The position numbers and the translations under genes are program-made. From Verrucomicrobiales bacterium (GTDB lineage Bacteria; Verrucomicrobiota; Verrucomicrobiia; Limisphaerales; UBA11358): 64,000 nt of DNA. Location of the stretch: assembly GCA_028712475.1 (NCBI GenBank), contig JAQTQB010000002.1, positions 124,001 through 188,000 of the forward strand. The letters run 5' to 3'. This document shows, in pieces, positions 62,118 through 64,000 of the stretch (position 1 is its first letter; each line of letters opens with the position of its first letter). A model generated the notes under the pieces. That model made no database searches. It had not been told where the DNA came from and saw only the letters and a program-made list of their open reading frames with translations.

Positions 62118-62822
62118 TCAAGGCAACGGGCTGTTGAACTGAATCTGCTTGCTCCAGTTGCAGATGAGATTGGTCTTGCCGCCGATGGAAAGCTGGATCC
62201 ACAAATCATACGAGCTGGGATTGTTGACTCCGGGCGAAACGTAGCGCCAGGGATTCAAATCAGGCACACCAAATGGCTGGTAGTTTTGATCTGGCCCCCC
62301 GACCGCGCCGAGAATCACGGTCACAGCAACGCCACCAGGACTAGGATTCGTTACGATTCCAATCTGTTTTGGTTTCAAACCCGAAATAAAACTCCGGGCG
62401 ACAGGCGCGTCTTCACCCGCGCCGGGCTTCATGCAATTCACAAAACCGCTCACGCCCAATGCGCTGTTCAAAGTGGCGGGAAGGTCGCTGATGCTGGCAC
62501 TACCATCAAGTGTCTGATAGTTGCCAGTGACGATATTATTGGTCGTTCCTAGCAACTCAAAATAAAGCGGACTGACGCGTGGATTGCCCGGATTGCTTGG
62601 CGGATAAAAACCGTAGGTCGCCTTGAAGCTGTCAATGGCCGTTTCCAACTGCGCCATCTCCGCCTTGGTCTGATTGATGATCCCAACCCGCTTAAAAGCT
62701 TTCAACGCCGGAATGGTGAACCCGGCCAGAACCGCGATGATGGAAATGACGACGAGCAGTTCAATGAGGGTGAAGGCCGTGGAATTTTCGATTTTCGATT
62801 TTCGATTTTCGATTTTTTTCAT
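62118..62822 (-). CDS. Major-type pseudopilin (GspG-like), copy 1
   Basis: A 234-residue prepilin-like protein. Leader MKKIENRKSKIENSTA is entirely heptamer-encoded. Helix AFTLIELLVVISIIAVLAGFTIPALKAF, with Ala -1 and Glu +5, then KAEMAQLETAIDSFKATYGFYPPSNP as in GspG-type pseudopilins. The C-terminal half has PWRYVSPG and LQFNSPLP-like turns. Start 62822, 11 bases after the brnA stop, so it may be read from the brnTA promoter. The 7-mer AAAATCG tract makes the start region potentially slippery. Confidence 0.88.
   Translation of the reverse strand: MKKIENRKSKIENSTAFTLIELLVVISIIAVLAGFTIPALKAFKRVGIINQTKAEMAQLETAIDSFKATYGFYPPSNPGNPRVSPLYFELLGTTNNIVTGNYQTLDGSASISDLPATLNSALGVSGFVNCMKPGAGEDAPVARSFISGLKPKQIGIVTNPSPGGVAVTVILGAVGGPDQNYQPFGVPDLNPWRYVSPGVNNPSSYDLWIQLSIGGKTNLICNWSKQIQFNSPLP
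62783..62819. repeat. Heptanucleotide repeats (AAAATCG) in the pseudopilin leader
   Basis: Four perfect AAAATCG units plus a partial one on the minus strand, starting three bases after the ATG. Confidence 0.9.
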
Positions 62823-62833
62823 AGTCTCAAAAT

Positions 62834-63103
62834 TTATTTCAGTTCCTGTTCCATCCGTTCGCTCAACCATTGCTTGATCATGCTCTGATAATTCAGATAC
62901 CGCGACCGCGCCAGCCGCTTGATGCGCGCCAGCATCCGGGGATCAATCCGCAAGGTGATGGTCACGGACTCGGATGACTCGGTGCTGTCCGAGGTGGCCG
63001 CTTCCATCAGGCGCAGGTCGGGCCGGTTCTCCTGCCAGAAATCCGCCTCGGCTTCCTCGCTGTCGAAGATCGGCACGTCTTCCCAATTGGCAAAAGTTCG
63101 CAT
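62834..63103 (-). CDS. brnA: Antitoxin of BrnT/BrnA-type system (CopG-like)
   Basis: An 89-residue antitoxin. The N-terminus is acidic (FDSEEAEADFW), suited to binding the toxin. The C-terminal ribbon-helix-helix DNA-binding domain reads SVTITLRIDPRMLARIKRLARSR then NYQSMIKQWL. It follows the toxin gene by 28 bases, the usual brnT-brnA order. It should neutralise BrnT and repress the operon, probably at the palindrome at 63450-63465. It resembles the CopG-antitoxin variant of this pair. Confidence 0.85.
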   Translation of the reverse strand: MRTFANWEDVPIFDSEEAEADFWQENRPDLRLMEAATSDSTESSESVTITLRIDPRMLARIKRLARSRYLNYQSMIKQWLSERMEQELK

Positions 63104-63131
63104 CGGTCAAAATTATTTCAGCCCCGCCCCT

Positions 63132-63419
63132 TCATGGCGAAAGCGTCTGATCCATTTTCCGCTGGTAAAAGAACCGCTCTTCCGGGTCGAACGCCCGGGC
63201 GTGCAGGACGCGGACAGATTTCCCGTTCGTCCGATACACGCTGACAATTCCGATACCGCCCGCCGACATTCCGAGATTGAAGAAGCGCGCCTGAACGCCG
63301 AACCTCGGCGAGTCAGGCAACAGCCGGATCGCGAAGGGGTCTTCAAACGACTCTTCAATTTCCCGCTGATTCAAAGAACCTTCCAACTCGAACGGCGGAT
63401 TGTTCCAATCGAACTCCAT
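63132..63419 (-). CDS. brnT: BrnT-type ribonuclease toxin
   Basis: A 95-residue toxin of the BrnT (RelE-like fold) family. Features: MEFDWNNPPFEL at the N-terminus (FxWD start of the family), IEESFEDPFAIRL, VQARFFNLGMSAGGIGIVSVY and RVLHARAFDPEERFFY. BrnT cleaves RNA and is blocked by BrnA. The N..KH segment between residues 8 and 15 is atypical (PPFELEG), so it may be weakened. Located inside the pseudopilin locus. Confidence 0.85.
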   Translation of the reverse strand: MEFDWNNPPFELEGSLNQREIEESFEDPFAIRLLPDSPRFGVQARFFNLGMSAGGIGIVSVYRTNGKSVRVLHARAFDPEERFFYQRKMDQTLSP

Positions 63420-63430
63420 AGGGGGTTAAT

Positions 63431-63473
63431 TGTAAATAATACGCCCATGCAATGTGATTACATTGTATTTACA
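63431..63473. promoter_or_regulatory. Putative brnTA operator/promoter palindrome
   Basis: Core palindrome CAATGT-GATT-ACATTG (63450-63465), nested in an outer inverted repeat TGTAAAT (63431-63437) with ATTTACA (63467-63473). A -10-like TACAAT on the minus strand overlaps at 63462-63467. Such dyads match RHH-repressor sites. Inference. Confidence 0.6.
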
Positions 63474-63537
63474 CATGGACGCCATATTTGTCAATGGTTT
63501 TTTGTGGTTCCCGGCAAAAGAACAAAGCTGGCGGCGT

Positions 63538-63999
63538 TTATTCTCCGCCACCTTTGCTGCCTTCATCGCCGCTCATGTTGCTGATCATGGAAATCAGCGG
63601 CAGGAACATCGCGATCACGATGCTGCCGACGATGACGGCCAGAAAGACAATCATGATGGGTTCGAGCAAGGAGGTCATGGCCGACACGGCGTTGTCCACT
63701 TCTTCGTCGTAGTTGTCGGCGATCTTTAGAAGCATTTCCGGCATGGCACCGGTCTGTTCGCCGACGTCCACCATGCTGACGACCATTGGCGGGAAAGCCC
63801 CGGAGGCTTCCAGCGGCGCGGTGATGGTTTCGCCTTCCTTGACGCTTTCGTGGACTTTGCCGATGGCGTTGCTGATGACGACATTGCCGGAAGTCTCCTT
63901 AACAATCGTCAACGCCTGCAAAATGGGGACGCCGCTGCTGACGAGCGTGCCGAGGGTGCGAGTGAACCGGGAGATGGCGACTTTGCTGATGACCGGGCC
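63538..63999 (-). CDS. Type II secretion / type IV pilus inner-membrane protein GspF/PilC, C-terminal part
   Basis: The gene runs past the end of the window; 153 residues are visible. They cover the second GspF domain: VAISRFTRTLGTLVSSGVPILQAL, VHESVKEGETI, FPPMVVSMVDVGEQTGAMPEML, and the last membrane helix PIMIVFLAVIVGSIVIAMFLPLI. This inner-membrane protein assembles the pseudopilus with the secretion ATPase. It is followed by brnT, brnA and the pseudopilin genes in the same direction. The start at 63921 is internal. A Gly/Lys-rich tail ends the protein. Confidence 0.93.
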   Translation of the reverse strand, partial: GPVISKVAISRFTRTLGTLVSSGVPILQALTIVKETSGNVVISNAIGKVHESVKEGETITAPLEASGAFPPMVVSMVDVGEQTGAMPEMLLKIADNYDEEVDNAVSAMTSLLEPIMIVFLAVIVGSIVIAMFLPLISMISNMSGDEGSKGGGE

Positions 64000-64000
64000 G

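Noticed and set aside
61747..62202. N-terminal extension of the second GspG-like pseudopilin (397 aa version)
   Set aside because: It would place over 150 residues before the prepilin cleavage region and runs through repeats and into the upstream gene; ATG 61746 gives a normal leader.
58126..62819. Heptamer tracts considered as CRISPR or plasmid iterons
   Set aside because: Units are contiguous with no spacers, lie within coding frames and differ between genes.

Overview
The window looks like a chromosomal segment of a high-GC bacterium of the Verrucomicrobiota, most likely the Pedosphaera/Limisphaera side of the phylum. I infer this from the run of PVC-style pseudopilin genes laid out like a Verru_Chthon cassette, a giant secreted S8 protease, many short lipoproteins, a Lys/Ala/Pro histone-H1-like micropeptide, and abundant REP-like repeats in inverted pairs. 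No rRNA, tRNA, CRISPR array or prophage was seen.

Layout. 1-476: 3' end of phosphoglucomutase. 0.65-7.3 kb: two exported type I sulfatases flanking a DUF1254/DUF1214 lipoprotein, a probable module for periplasmic desulfation. 7.3-14.5 kb: small membrane and lipoprotein genes, a two-TM potassium channel, a DUF4239 protein and a Lys/Ala-rich DNA-binding-like protein. 14.7-21.8 kb: purM, an AT-rich HNH nuclease gene, pirin, YceI, a VOC enzyme, an RhlE-type helicase, and two very short genes of 55 and 20 codons. 22-26.9 kb: pyruvate carboxylase, a CbpA-like J protein and a TMEM175-type channel. 27-35.6 kb: an eight-PAS hybrid histidine kinase, patatin phospholipase, YhcH, YjdM, a cupin, DUF4256 and a REP-associated transposase (RAYT) between REP sequences. 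35.7-45.1 kb: TPP-riboswitch-controlled thiC, an A-type Fe-S carrier, a TPR protein and uvrA. 45.3-64 kb, all on the minus strand: a 2.8-kaa S8/RCC1 protease, a GxxExxY gene in its own inverted repeats, a six-gene pseudopilin series, a BrnT/BrnA toxin-antitoxin pair and the end of a GspF/PilC gene.

How it fits together. The 45-64 kb block reads as one secretion/pseudopilus locus (gspF, two GspG-like pseudopilins, then D-B-C-A cassette-type proteins with 4-base start/stop overlaps) followed by a large exported protease that could be a substrate. The toxin-antitoxin and GxxExxY genes look like insertions into this locus.

The most unusual theme is repeats. At least seven families of short palindromic elements occur, mostly as inverted pairs whose stems covary. 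Some have entered coding sequence in frame: two sites in uvrA, one heptamer tract in purM, and one element in the leader of the B pseudopilin. Separately, five of six pseudopilin genes carry heptanucleotide tandem repeats exactly in the segment encoding the leader peptide before the FTL(I/V)E cleavage region. Seven is not a multiple of three, so copy-number change there would switch the reading frame.
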